A stretch of 64,000 nucleotides of DNA from Lasiosphaeris hirsuta (lineage: Eukaryota; Ascomycota; Sordariomycetes; Sordariales; Lasiosphaeriaceae), in NCBI GenBank assembly GCA_030549175.1, contig JAUKUA010000007.1:3286001-3350000 (forward strand). The letters run 5' to 3'. Both the position numbers and the translations under genes were made by a program. A model generated the notes under the pieces. The model ran no database searches. It was not told where the DNA came from and saw only the letters and a program-made list of their open reading frames with translations. Positions 21,596-32,400 of this stretch are shown here, piece after piece (positions within the stretch are counted from its first letter, which is position 1; each line of letters begins with the position of its first letter).

Positions 21596-23376
21596 CTAGG
21601 CAACAAACACCCATTCGACATCCTCCCACCCCGCTCGCCTCCCAATCTCCACCCTTGTCCCCGCGCCCTCCCGCTCCGGCACCCGGATACCATGGGCCAG
21701 CTCTACCTTGGCCGCCCTCGGCAGCGCCGGCACGGCCCCGTCCCCATCCGTGATGTCATAGCCCACGACCAGCGCTACCATGAGCCCCACAATCTCGGCA
21801 AACGCAAAGTTGCGCCCCGGACACAGGTGCTTGCCCCCGCCGAAGGGGACGTACCCAGCCCGCCGCATCTTGCGCGCGCTCTCATCCCCGCCGCCGTCCT
21901 TGGCCTCGGCCTCGGCCTCGAGGAAGAGGTCGGGGACGAACGCGCCCATGACGTCGACGGCCCCGGCCGCCGACGTCGTTGTCGACCCACTCCAACTCCA
22001 GAGTGACGGCAGGTTGTGCGTCACGGACCCCGCCATGTGCACGTCGGCCCCCGCCGTCAGCAGGTACGACGCTCCGGCGCCGTCGGTCACCACCGTGTCG
22101 GCGATCACGCGCCGCATGACGACCTGCGCGGAGATGTGTCGCAGGCTCTCGCGGTGGCAGGCGACCAGCAGGGGGGCCGTGGTTTCGAGGGTGGAGAGGC
22201 TGATGGTGATGGTGCGCCCACACGATGGGGAGGGGGTTGTGGAGGCGGTGATGAGCGGGGCCAGCGAGGCGCGCAGGCGCGTGAGGAGGTCGGGGCGCGA
22301 GGCCAGCTGGGCGATGAGCCAGAAGAGCGTCGGGGCCGTGTTCATCACAGCCACGTGCGGTAGCCCGATCTCGAACTTGCCCATCAGCGCCCCCGCGACC
22401 CCGTGCTCTCGCAGGATGGCTGCGCGATTCTGGACGACCTTGGCCGTGTCCGGGGACAGGTCGTGCTTCGCTGCGTAGTAGGCCCCCAGCGCCTTCTGGA
22501 TGCGCCGCCGGCCGGCGAGCGCCTTGCGCGCGAAGAGGGCCGGGAAGAGTTTGGTTACGATGAGCATCATGCCGTCGTCAAAGTCCCTGCGCGCGCGGTT
22601 AGGTTGGAGGTTTGGGAAAGGAAGGAGGTGGGCGGCCTACCAGATATCTTGTTTCTCGATCCCGCGCCCCTCGCGCCAGGGGTTATGCTCGCCGTACAGG
22701 GCCTCGGTCGTCGCCATGGTCACGAGGTCGCGCACCCACAGATACAGGTTCTCGACCTCGAGCGGCCTGCCGGCGTCGATGGCGTTGAGCTGCGCGCCAA
22801 TGTACTGCAGCGCGCTGGCGTTCATGCGGTGCAGGTGGTCCCCGACCATGGCGGCGCTCATGGACTTGACAAAGGGGTGCAGCAGGCCCGGGATCACCTG
22901 GAACTCGGCGTGGGTGACGCCGGCGACGGCCTGGCCGAACTCGAGCTCGAACGGCTCGAACGTCAGGTTCTTGGACCGCATCGCCGAGGCCATGATGGCC
23001 GGCGACGTGATGAGGTATAGCTTCTTGTTGGCGAGCGGCAGCGTGGCGATGGGCATCGGGTGTGCCTTGCTATGTTTTTGCCGCGTCTGAGAGAGGCTTG
23101 CGCACCGGTGTTGAAGGGGGGAGAGACTTACAAGAAGTTGACGTGGAACTCGCCCTGCTGCGTCAGCATGTTGATGATGTGCCCGATGATGGGAATCGTC
23201 GGCTTCATGACAGGCGGCTCGCGCGAGTCCACGCTCGGGGTCAAGGCCCACCTGATGAGCAAGACGGCGGCCGAGACGGCCGCAACGACGACATACTTTG
23301 TGGGCGAGCTGCCCACATCGTCGACAAGAGCGTCTATAAACCGCGGCGCGAAGCTGCACGCACTTGGTGATGCCAT
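21596..23376 (-). CDS. Cytochrome P450, CYP7/CYP8-like class
   Basis: Three exons: 23376-23132, 23069-22641 and 22586-21596, all with GT-AG introns, giving 554 aa. An N-terminal membrane anchor (about residues 28-46, KYVVVAAVSAAVLLIRWAL) is followed by the Pro-rich hinge (PPVMKPTIPIIGH). The K-helix motif is ESLRH, and the haem ligand is Cys480 in FGGGKHLCPGR. The I-helix region reads NTAPTLFWLIAQL: the usual acid-threonine pair for O2 activation is absent, and the Asn-Thr-x-Pro-(x)3-Phe-Trp pattern resembles CYP7A/CYP8A enzymes (sterol hydroxylases and prostacyclin synthase). Substrate cannot be read from sequence; a sterol or oxygenated lipid is the family-based guess. No biosynthetic genes surround it, so it looks like a stand-alone enzyme. 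Very GC-rich coding sequence produces long antisense frames, which are shadows. Confidence 0.92.
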
Positions 23377-24875
23377 CGCGCCTAAAGGCTGACGGGCTGA
23401 TACTTGCCTATTCGCTTGCCCCGTGATCTCAGCCTGTTTATATGTCCTCCTCTTGGAGTCGAAGTAGCCTGTATGGACTAGCCTCCGCTCTAGCTTGGAC
23501 TGTTGGTCCCAATGGAGCAATCTCGTAAATCCTCTGCTTGAGCCCGGACTGTCGACTCCAAGAGAGCGATCCCGCGAGCCAGGCGACTGGATCATGGATG
23601 GCCAACTCGGGCCTCCTATTGGCCCGCGCCCAGCTGTGAACCCCTGGAAGCTTGCAGCCTCCAGCCGCTTCATAATCCGCCATCGTTGGGTCGACCAGAC
23701 ATAAGAAGCCCTAGCATGCAGACGCGACTCACTCCAGAAATTGGATGGCGATGCCCTTGCATTGCATCTCACATTCACTCACAAGCGACCACGTTAGTTA
23801 ATGACTAGAATTTGGTGACTCGTCTCTCTAAATACAGGCAAGAAGTTGCTAAACTGTAAACTACCGTCAAACATGCAAAGTAATGGAATGCATTTCCGAG
23901 GGAAAATGACCAGTAAAACTGAGCATGTCGATAGCAGAAAAACTAAAAAAGATGTTCCACGATCCGTGATTCAAGGCGAAGATGGGTGTTGGCAGATACT
24001 GCTGATGCGGACCACCCCATGTTATCCTCGAACCAAGTCCCAGGCATCTCGAGGCTAGTCCCCCATCCATGATGCCAACCACCGAAGAAGAGAAGATGGC
24101 CCAGCGCATGGACGAGGAGGCCAGAGTACCTTCGCCAAATGGCCGCAGGTGAAAAAGCCTCTCAACCCAAACCCTGGGCTACCGAAAAAAGTACCAAAGA
24201 ACACTCGAAGAATCTGTTGCTCAATTCCCTCCTGCGGCAAGTTCCCAACCACCAGCAAATCCTTTCCAACCCCCCATCCACCTCTTTATACCACCTGAAT
24301 CTCCTGGTGCAGCCCCCCGTGTGATGTACACCCAAAGGGATTAAGATTGCCAGGCCGGTCGTAAATGTGTGCCCGAGGGAAGGATCTAGATTCGCGGCGG
24401 TCCCAACTCGAAGTCGAAAATCACAAAAAAACAAAGAAAGAAAAAAAAGCTTTTTTGACGTGCTGCATCATGAGAGAATTACGTCCGGAAAAAAGGTCTA
24501 TTGCCGTCGCGACCATCGTACCTATCGAGCGTGATAGTGTACAACAAAGCGAGACCATCGAGAGAAGTCTTCATGAGTCTCCGAGGCCGGCCGCTTAAGC
24601 TCGATAGATTTGTTCTCGTCGTCGCCATGGGTACTCTGCCGCATCCATCATAAAGTGATATGCCGTGCCTGATCGTCGCTAGTGGTAACAGTGCAAAAGA
24701 GGAATGTTCGTGACCGTCGTTTCAAGGGGATGATGCTTCGTGACTATTGTGGCAGAGAAAAGGAGACGTAAGGAAGTAGGCAGCCCAAGAGGGGCAAAGC
24801 CAAATGCCAAATGCAAATCCGGCTAGAGCCTCATTGTACCCTTTGCCACGTGAATTTGTCGCGAAATCCGCTTCT
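23377..24875. other. Intergenic between P450 start and Puf stop
   Basis: 1.5 kb: promoter of the P450 (minus) and 3' UTR of the Puf gene (minus). Frames such as 24162-24434 (-) are short with no recognisable domain. A- and G-rich runs at 24421-24450. Confidence 0.45.
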
Positions 24876-27800
24876 CTAGAACCACTGTGTCTCACCGTTC
24901 TCCGTCGGACCGCCCATGCTGGGGAACGGGGAAGCGAACTGCTGAGATCTGGGAGGCTGGGGAGGAGCCTGTGGCTGCGGCGGAGGCACGGTAATCGTGC
25001 TGCTGCTGGGATAGCCGCCCACAGCAACACCAATGCCTGCAACTCCGTTGCCATTCACACCATTGGTGTAGCCATTCTGGGGCTGGAGAATGGACTGCGT
25101 GGTAGCTAGGGCGCGGTTGTGAGGCGGTCGAACCGAAACCTGGCTGCCAGTAATGTCGGCGACCGGGGGCTGTCCGTTGGGCACGACGGGGACCGGCCCG
25201 GCACGAGCATCGTAGGCCTGAATCTTTGCCTGGATGCGACGGCCGTAGGGCGTGGCGCGGATGCTAGGGAGAAGTGGGCGAATGTGCTCGACGAGACGAT
25301 GCTTCATGACAGGGGTCGAGTACTCGAGAGCCGTCTGTATAACGTAGTTGGCGAACGAGTCGCGCAGCAGGCGCTCCATCTCGCCGGGCTTGATCAGTTC
25401 CTCCACGATGATGTCCTTGGAAACATCAGAAGCGCAGCGGAGGCACTTCTCCACCACGTTGGAGCTGAATTTATGCTTGGACAGCATCGAGATGCGGCTC
25501 TGGAACTGAAGGACAAGAGGCTCGGTGAAGCTCGCCTCGTTGAGGTCAATGATGTACTGGACAACATAATTGCCAAACGGATCCTGGACAAGGGTAACGG
25601 CATGCTCCGTGATGGCGCCGATGAGCCAAACCTTCTGGTTTCCGTCGGCGTGGTCGATGCAACGCTGGAGAACGCAGCAGCCATGACGATGAGTACCGAC
25701 GTCGACGCAGTTGTTTCCAACGGCCTCGAAGATGAATTCGGCGTCGGCAGCGCTCAACTTGTTGAGACACTTCTGGATGACGTGGTTGCCATTCAGGTCC
25801 TGGATGAGCTCGACGACCTGAAAGCGGAGGGCCTCGATAATGATGCGAATCTGAACTGGCGTGGTCACATGCTCGATCATCTTCTGGAGGGCTCGAGTAC
25901 CATGTTGGTTCAAGGCAATCCGCACCATATCCTTGGCAGCGTTCTGGATGAGGACGGTACGCTCCTCGTCACTGCAGTACTCAAGCAGCTTCTGGCACAA
26001 ATAGTTACCGAAGGGGTCGGTCATCAGCTCGATGACATGCTGGTTGGTCTCAAGCCAGATCATGTGGATCTGCTCGGGAATGCGGTTCTCCAGCTGCTTC
26101 TGAAGATATCTGCAACCATGCTGATCCTTGCAAAGGGTGTAAATGGTTCCACCAACTTGCTCCAAAGGGAGGTTGTTGTAGCGAGCCATGGCTATGGAAA
26201 CAAACTATCAGCACACATTCGCATCGCACTTCGGGTTTGGGGGTAATTACCTTCACTTTCAATCTGGCGACGGCTTTGCATCACACGTGCCTGGCTGTCT
26301 TGCGGCTGCTGTCTGGGGGCCGAGCTGTAAAGCGGGCCATAGCCGGTGTAGCTCTGCTGCGGGTAGAGGGCGGCGGGGTTGCTGTTGCCGACCGCCAAGC
26401 TCTGCATGAGCATGGGGAGGCTGTTGTAGCCAGCGGCAGCTCCATTGTGCGCGCCATAGTTGCCTCCGTTATAGTACTGGTACGGATTGCCGGAAGTGGG
26501 AGAAGTCAAGGCCGGGACGGTTGAGGCAGAAGACTGGGGCTGGCCAGGTGTCGGACCAAACGGAGTTGCGCTAGCTTGCAAGGTCGAGCCGATGGACGGA
26601 TAGCCATTCTCGCGGCCGTTGGGCAGGTTAGCATCGCTCGAAAGCTCACGGCTGTGGCGGTTAGGCATGGCACCAGCAGGAATGCGACCGAGACTAGCGT
26701 TGTGGTTGTGAAAGTGCTGCTGGGCATGGCTGTTCGCGTTCGAACCCAAACCCGAGCCGTTGGACTTAGCAGTCGGTACGTCGTTGGCAGAGTAGGACTG
26801 CTGGAGCTTAGGTGGGGTGGCCATGATGTGGTTAGAGGGCGGGGGAGCAATGCTCGAGGAGGTTGACTCTGAGCCGTTGGATGTGTTTTCCTTGAAGAAG
26901 GTCATGCCGTCAAGAGAGTGGCGGATGCTAGCGGGGCGGCCAATGGCGCTGACCTCCGGGGGCGAGCTCGTTCCGTTGAGCTGCGTAGAGCCGATGTTAG
27001 ACATACTCTGCTGGGAGCGATGCTTGTTGATGCTGTTCCAGCCGTTTGTCGATGTAGTCTCCGAGGTGGTAGACTGCGACTGAGCAAGATCTAGAGCAGT
27101 GGATGATGTCGAGATCTAAACACAAGAATGTTAATAGATAGGTCTTACAGTATGCTGTGCAGGTTGCATCGCAGGCTTCAACAGAGGTAGAGCACGACAC
27201 GCTACAAGGGTACCGCCCAAACGGATGCGGGGAAGGTGGTTGTGTTTGGGTGCGAAGGACAATTTTGTCGAGCGTTTGAGTCTCCCCTCGACTTGGGACC
27301 AGTGGTAGACATTGTGTGCCAGGGCTGGACGAAACGGGCGGCGTACCCAAGCGCACTTGCCCCATCCCACCCCCCAAAAAGAAGGTTCTCTTGTCAAGAG
27401 TTTGCCAGCTCCTCAGAATTTTTCATTCAGGAGCGGTCAAGACATGGTCAGGGCAGGGGAGTATGCAGAAATGTGGGCAGGGCAGTATGAAGCAAACAGT
27501 ATGGCAACTCACCAGATTTGCGTATCCCTGCTGTCTGATCAGTGACGGGAAGGAGTCGGGGTTGTTGGTTGGTGTCGTTCTGGTCTCTCCAGAGTTGGAA
27601 TCTTCGTCTCCGAATAGGAAACCTGTGGTATTATTACTGTCTTCCAACCCGATGTCGGCATAGGTCCGAGAACGGGTGACTGGCATGGAATACCGGTTGA
27701 GTCTAGAAAAAAATAAATGAAGATGATTAGCAATGAGCTTTTAGACCTAGAAATCAGTTTCGTGGGGTTGTACTGTTCGTGGCAAGCACCGCGTGAAAAC

Positions 27801-29410
27801 AAATCAGTGGGAGACGGAGAAGACGAAGAAAATAAAGACGTCAAGGTCTCAAACACGTGATATCAAGCGTTCGCAGTCCACACTAGTCTACTCCCGCATT
27901 GCGAAGCAAGATGCAAAGCAAGAGCGAAGCAAGATGTGAAGGTGGATGTAGAGGTGGATGTGAAGGTGGATGTGGAAGGTGCAGTGTTGTAGAGATTAAA
28001 GAAATCTTCTGGCCAGAAAAGCTGAATGAAGGTCAAGGAGGGGTTTTGGACCCGCTTGATTTTGCAGCGTGGGTAACAATAGCTAGTGCCGCCGTATTGT
28101 GTGAAGTTATCGAGGGGGTGCTATTGTGTGAGAATGAATAGGGCAGGCGGGTCCAATCCGTGAGGGTCCGGGGGTCCGGCTCGGCGGTCAGAGGTCGGAG
28201 GTCGGCGGTGGGGGGTTGGGCCCGTGATGAGCGAAGCGAGATTTGATGCGCCGATATTTTGGATGGAAGCATCGGCTTGAACCCGGCCCGTTGAGATTCT
28301 CCCAGCGAAGGCTAGGTACGACCAAGATCACATTCTCACGGCCTTTTATATGCCAGGGGCACTTGCTCAACGGCAAACAACAATAAAGGAACTTCACGGC
28401 AACAAACTGGAAAGCATAGTCACTTACGCGTTCGTTGAGCGATGGCTTGTGGGGTCTTGACGAACAGCCTCTTCTTTCTCATCCTCGTCGCTATTCCTTC
28501 GTGAGCCTGGCACCGAGCGTGACGGAATTTGATCGTCAAAGGCAAAGCGATTCTGGATGATGCCAGACTGCGGCGAAGCAAGCTGGGAACCAGAGCGTCC
28601 AGGGCGGTTAAATATTCCTTGAGGTGAGGTCAAACTCGATGTCGAGTAACGGTTTGGCCGCGAAAACATGGTAGGGAATCCTGAAGATGTCTCCCTATAT
28701 TCAGGGGGCGTTGTTGGCTCTGACTGATGACCAGCGTATCGACCACTGTTTATGTCCTCCTGCATTTGCTGAAGCTCTCTTTCCTCCTGGCGTTGCTGAG
28801 CATCAAGCTTATGAATCTCAGCCTCGAAACGTCGTTTGTGCTCGCGGAGCCGCTCATAATCCATTCTCTTCTTCTCTAGCTGTTATTGCCGCAGCCATGA
28901 GAGGCATTGAAGTTAGCCTACTGTTCAGTTCACGACGGAAGAAGAAAGGGCACTACAAGCAGCCGAAATGGCTCCCTGGGATGAGAGGTGAGCCTCGTCA
29001 TCCATCTCCTGGCCGACAGGCCAAAGACACCAACCAGCCCAAGGTCCCCTCAACAGTGACGACGACGACGTACCAATTGAACTTTGTGCAGAGTCTGTCG
29101 CAACCAAGGTCAGCACAGTTTACCGACATGGCATAGACACCGAAAAGGGACTCCCCTCCAACAACCTCAACCCGCCCTCCCCCATTGTGTCCAACAACGA
29201 ATGATGAGCACGTACCGTAGTTCCAGTGAACTCCTGCGGCTCGGGGCCGCGCTGGGTGGTAGTAATTGTTGACAATGTTGGTACACGACCGGAATCGGTG
29301 GTAAAGCGTCGCGGCAGCTGGGGGCCGTTCCGAGGCGGCGAAACAAACACAGAGTTGTTGATCTGCGGCTCGCCCCGCGGGCTTTGCTGGTTTCGAAAGA
29401 AATCGTCCAT
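24876..29410 (-). CDS. Pumilio/Puf family RNA-binding protein, 1005 aa
   Basis: Sequence-specific binder of UGU-containing 3' UTRs, controlling mRNA decay and translation in the cytoplasm. Five exons: 29410-29216, 28879-28428, 27702-27513, 27115-26251 and 26191-24876, totalling 3018 nt in phase. The N-terminal ~560 residues are disordered, Ser/Asn/Gln-rich, with a coiled-coil segment at the start of exon 2 (EKKRMDYERLREHKRRFEAE). The last exon carries the Puf domain (about residues 569-900) as eight ~36-residue repeats with recognition helices including CRYLQ, NYLCQ, TRALQ, NHVIQ, CCVLQ, NYVVQ, SNVVE and NYVIQ, the expected Puf series. The C-terminal tail is Pro/Gln/Gly-rich. The start is the ATG at 29410; an upstream in-frame GTG is not used. 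It resembles S. pombe mpf1 and yeast Puf4/Mpt5-type proteins; the exact orthologue is not settled. Introns 1-3 are long (336, 725 and 397 nt) for this genome. Confidence 0.93.
27935..27983. repeat. 12-bp minisatellite in Puf intron 2
   Basis: Plus strand carries four imperfect copies of GTGAAGGTGGAT inside intron 2 of the Puf gene. It is preceded at 27899-27934 by GCGAAGCAAGATG-like duplications. Confidence 0.8.
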
Positions 29411-32400
29411 CTCGTCTTTGGGTTCTCGTATCACTCCTTGTTTTCCTTTTTGCTACAACAACAACAACAACACACAACAACACACAACAACACACTTTCG
29501 TACACACAGGGCGAATTGGTCGGGGGCGATCTGTCCCTCTCTATACGTCTGCGAGAAGGGGGGGGAAGGTTGCGGTCAGCGATGTCGCGCCAGCAATCCA
29601 GAATCCAAAGCGACGGGGAACCGATGGGAATTGAAGGGCATGCACTCTTCGACTTGTTGTGTCGAGGCGGGGTTTGGAAGAGAGGAACATGGAGCATGAA
29701 GCATGGACAGCGGAGCGCACAATGGCGGCTACAAGCCTCGACAGCCCATCCCTGTTCCTCACCCACTTGCCCCGAACGTTGACACGCCGCCTCCGCCATC
29801 CGATACCCGGCCACCGACCTAACTACCACGACACCAGTAGCTCCAGCGCTCGCATCGCTCCAACCGTGGTCGCGTCGGCTGGCGTCCTCCACCCGGTCTT
29901 GGGCGGTTGGCGGTTGGCCGCTGGCGCACACACGGGGCGAGGCAATGGGCGCGCAGGCAAATACAAGCAGCACAGCAAAAAGGAGACGTTGGCTTACCTT
30001 TGGGAAAACAAGTCTGTTGGCACACGTTGCGCCCTGGAAGCCAGGAGCAGCAGCAAAGGGGTGGAAAGCAGTAGTACAAAAGAGCGTGGGTGAGGAAGGG
30101 AGTGGAAAGGGACTCTTGGGTGGAGGTTCGGTTTATGGTCCGAGCCCCTGGCAGCAGCAGCAGCAGTACCAGCAGCAGCCAAGCACCTCACCCACCGACG
30201 GCAGAAACACAGCCAATGCTGGTCAGTGCTGGCCAGTCAAGGGTTCCACAGACGAGGTCGACCGCGCTAAAACAACTCCACCTTTGCGATTGGGCTGCCG
30301 CATGCCTTTTTTTTTTTTTTTTCTTGCTCTCGCTGCAACTGCGGGAGACCTAATACCACACCTGGCTCGAGCTGCTTGAATGCCGCTTTGCGTCTGCGCA
30401 AGACGGCCCAACCTGGCTGGACCTGATATTAAAAAGCCTCGAGAAACCCGGATCCATGGGACACTCTGCGCAAATTGAGTGCTTCAGAAAAAGCTTGATC
30501 GAGCCTATAGGTCCCCCAGGGGAACATTACGTCTTTGACAGCGGGTTTTGTGCGCACTCCTGGAGTGGAGGCGATTCAGAACTCCAAGGGTCTGGTGTCC
30601 AGTCTGGTCCAGTGACTCCTCTCGAGCTGTTGAACGGCAGCTCGACTGACAGCTGCAACCCTCCAGACAGGCCCGCGGTACAAGCATCCCACCTTACCTC
30701 CTATAATAGGTACATCATGCACACTTGCATCAGGACGTGGAGGTGTACCAATGATCAATGGCCTTGCCTTTAGGGTGAGCCCTCGTCTTCACCGTCCGTC
30801 ACGTTGTTGAGCACGTCGGCAGACAGGACAACTCACCTTTGCCTTACCGCGTGCCCCCTTACCTTGGCTGCCTACCCACTCCAGGCGGTTGAACAATAAG
30901 CTTCAGCAACGAGGCATGCCGTCTACGAATCTGCGAAGCGGCGGTGAAGGACCCGGACAGCCAGACGGAGAAGGCAAACCCCCCACCACGGGACGGTGGA
31001 CTGCAACGCCGAAACACGGCCTGCAGGACACACTCTCCACCACTGTTCAACCAGGAAGTGTTCCCCAGCTTTGGTCCCGGTCCCTGCACCTGCAGCCGTC
31101 CCTGCTTTCTTGCTACCAATGTGTTGCCAATATGTTTGCAACGTGAGTGGCCGTCGTTCGCGGTCGGGTGTTCCTGACCACAAGGCGATTCGTGCCTGTG
31201 AACGGTTGGAAAGGGCGAGAAAGAGTGCGCGCGACGAGGCTCCAGAGGATACCCGCGAGGGCACTCGTCCGTGTCCCCGAACCAGGGACGCATCCAGGTG
31301 GCCATCGTCACCTAACCTACAGGCCTACCAGGGCGGGCAGGACAGCACTCTTCTCTCTCATTGAACCTCGAAGGCCTCGTTTCCCCGCTGGCAATCCAGG
31401 CAGAACAGGCAGGTTGCAGCATGTATGTCGATGCTGTACCGTGTCCCGCACCATCGATCAGCAGTAAGCCAATACTCGGCCAAGGATCTGCCCAGCGGCG
31501 GTGTCCAACAAGGCAGCTCGAAGGCGGGTAGGGGTACGGAATACAGCGACGTGCAGCAGGGCGAAGGTCGCCATCTTGTCGCCCCAGCCGATGGAGCTGA
31601 TCCAGTTGCTCCCAGTGCGGGTGGCAGGAAAGCTGCCCCGCCCCCTCGAACAGCTTCCGTCTCCGGGTTGGCTGTCGCTGCAGGTTCCTGGAAAAGTGTT
31701 TCGAGGTGGTGTGCGGCATGAGCGCGCTTTAGGTCTTGTCTTTAAGGTAGCTTTGGGTGTTTAGGTCGCGGCTGGGCTGCCACTTCTTGTGAACCCTCGG
31801 GACATCGCATCGCGATGCATCCCGCGCCCTCGGCACTCTCGACTCGATCCATCTCGATCCAGTGGAGGTGCCAACGGGCGCACTATACTTACTTACTGAG
31901 CGAGAGCGACGGGCCCAGCTCACCACAGGACACAGATGGCGACATGGCGACAAGGCGACATGTCAATAAGTGGGTTACAACGTCAAGTTGGGCCCTCTTC
32001 CTCGATGATAACCAACACCACCTGTAAGCTATGGCTCGTCGGCTCAGGCTGGGAGGCAAGCCCGGCCAGAACCCTAAGGATTGTGGGCTTGGTGGGGTAG
32101 TGCGAGGGGAAGAGCTTGGACTGCATTTAGCCGGTCACCTTCTGCACGGCGAGACCGCAGTGACGGGAATCCGATCAAACATGCCCATCATTCCTGTTGG
32201 CTGGCATGCAGCTAAAAGTCGCCGCACTCACGCGCTCGTCTCGATTGCAAGCTCGGCTTCCTCGATTCTGAAGTCGTCTCAAAAGCTTCCAGAACGCCAG
32301 CAAATTTTTGCTGTCCATCACCTCTCTCATCTTCCCCGCCTTCAAGCCGGGCCGCTCTTCCCCTCTTGCAACGGAAACCGGGCGAGGAGGCTAGGGAGAT

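Noticed and set aside
21780..23020. Long plus-strand frames of 232 and 205 codons
   Set aside because: Antisense to the GC-rich P450 exons; composition is an artefact of codon position bias.
25119..26246. 375-codon plus-strand frame
   Set aside because: Antisense shadow of the Puf repeat exon; the product is Leu/Asp/Val-rich with no domain, and the minus-strand reading is unmistakably Puf.
29120..29434. Puf start eight codons further upstream at 29434
   Set aside because: That codon is GTG; the first ATG is at 29410.
30307..30322. T16 run as a Pol III terminator
   Set aside because: No tRNA or other Pol III gene with A/B boxes was found upstream; it is more likely a homopolymer.
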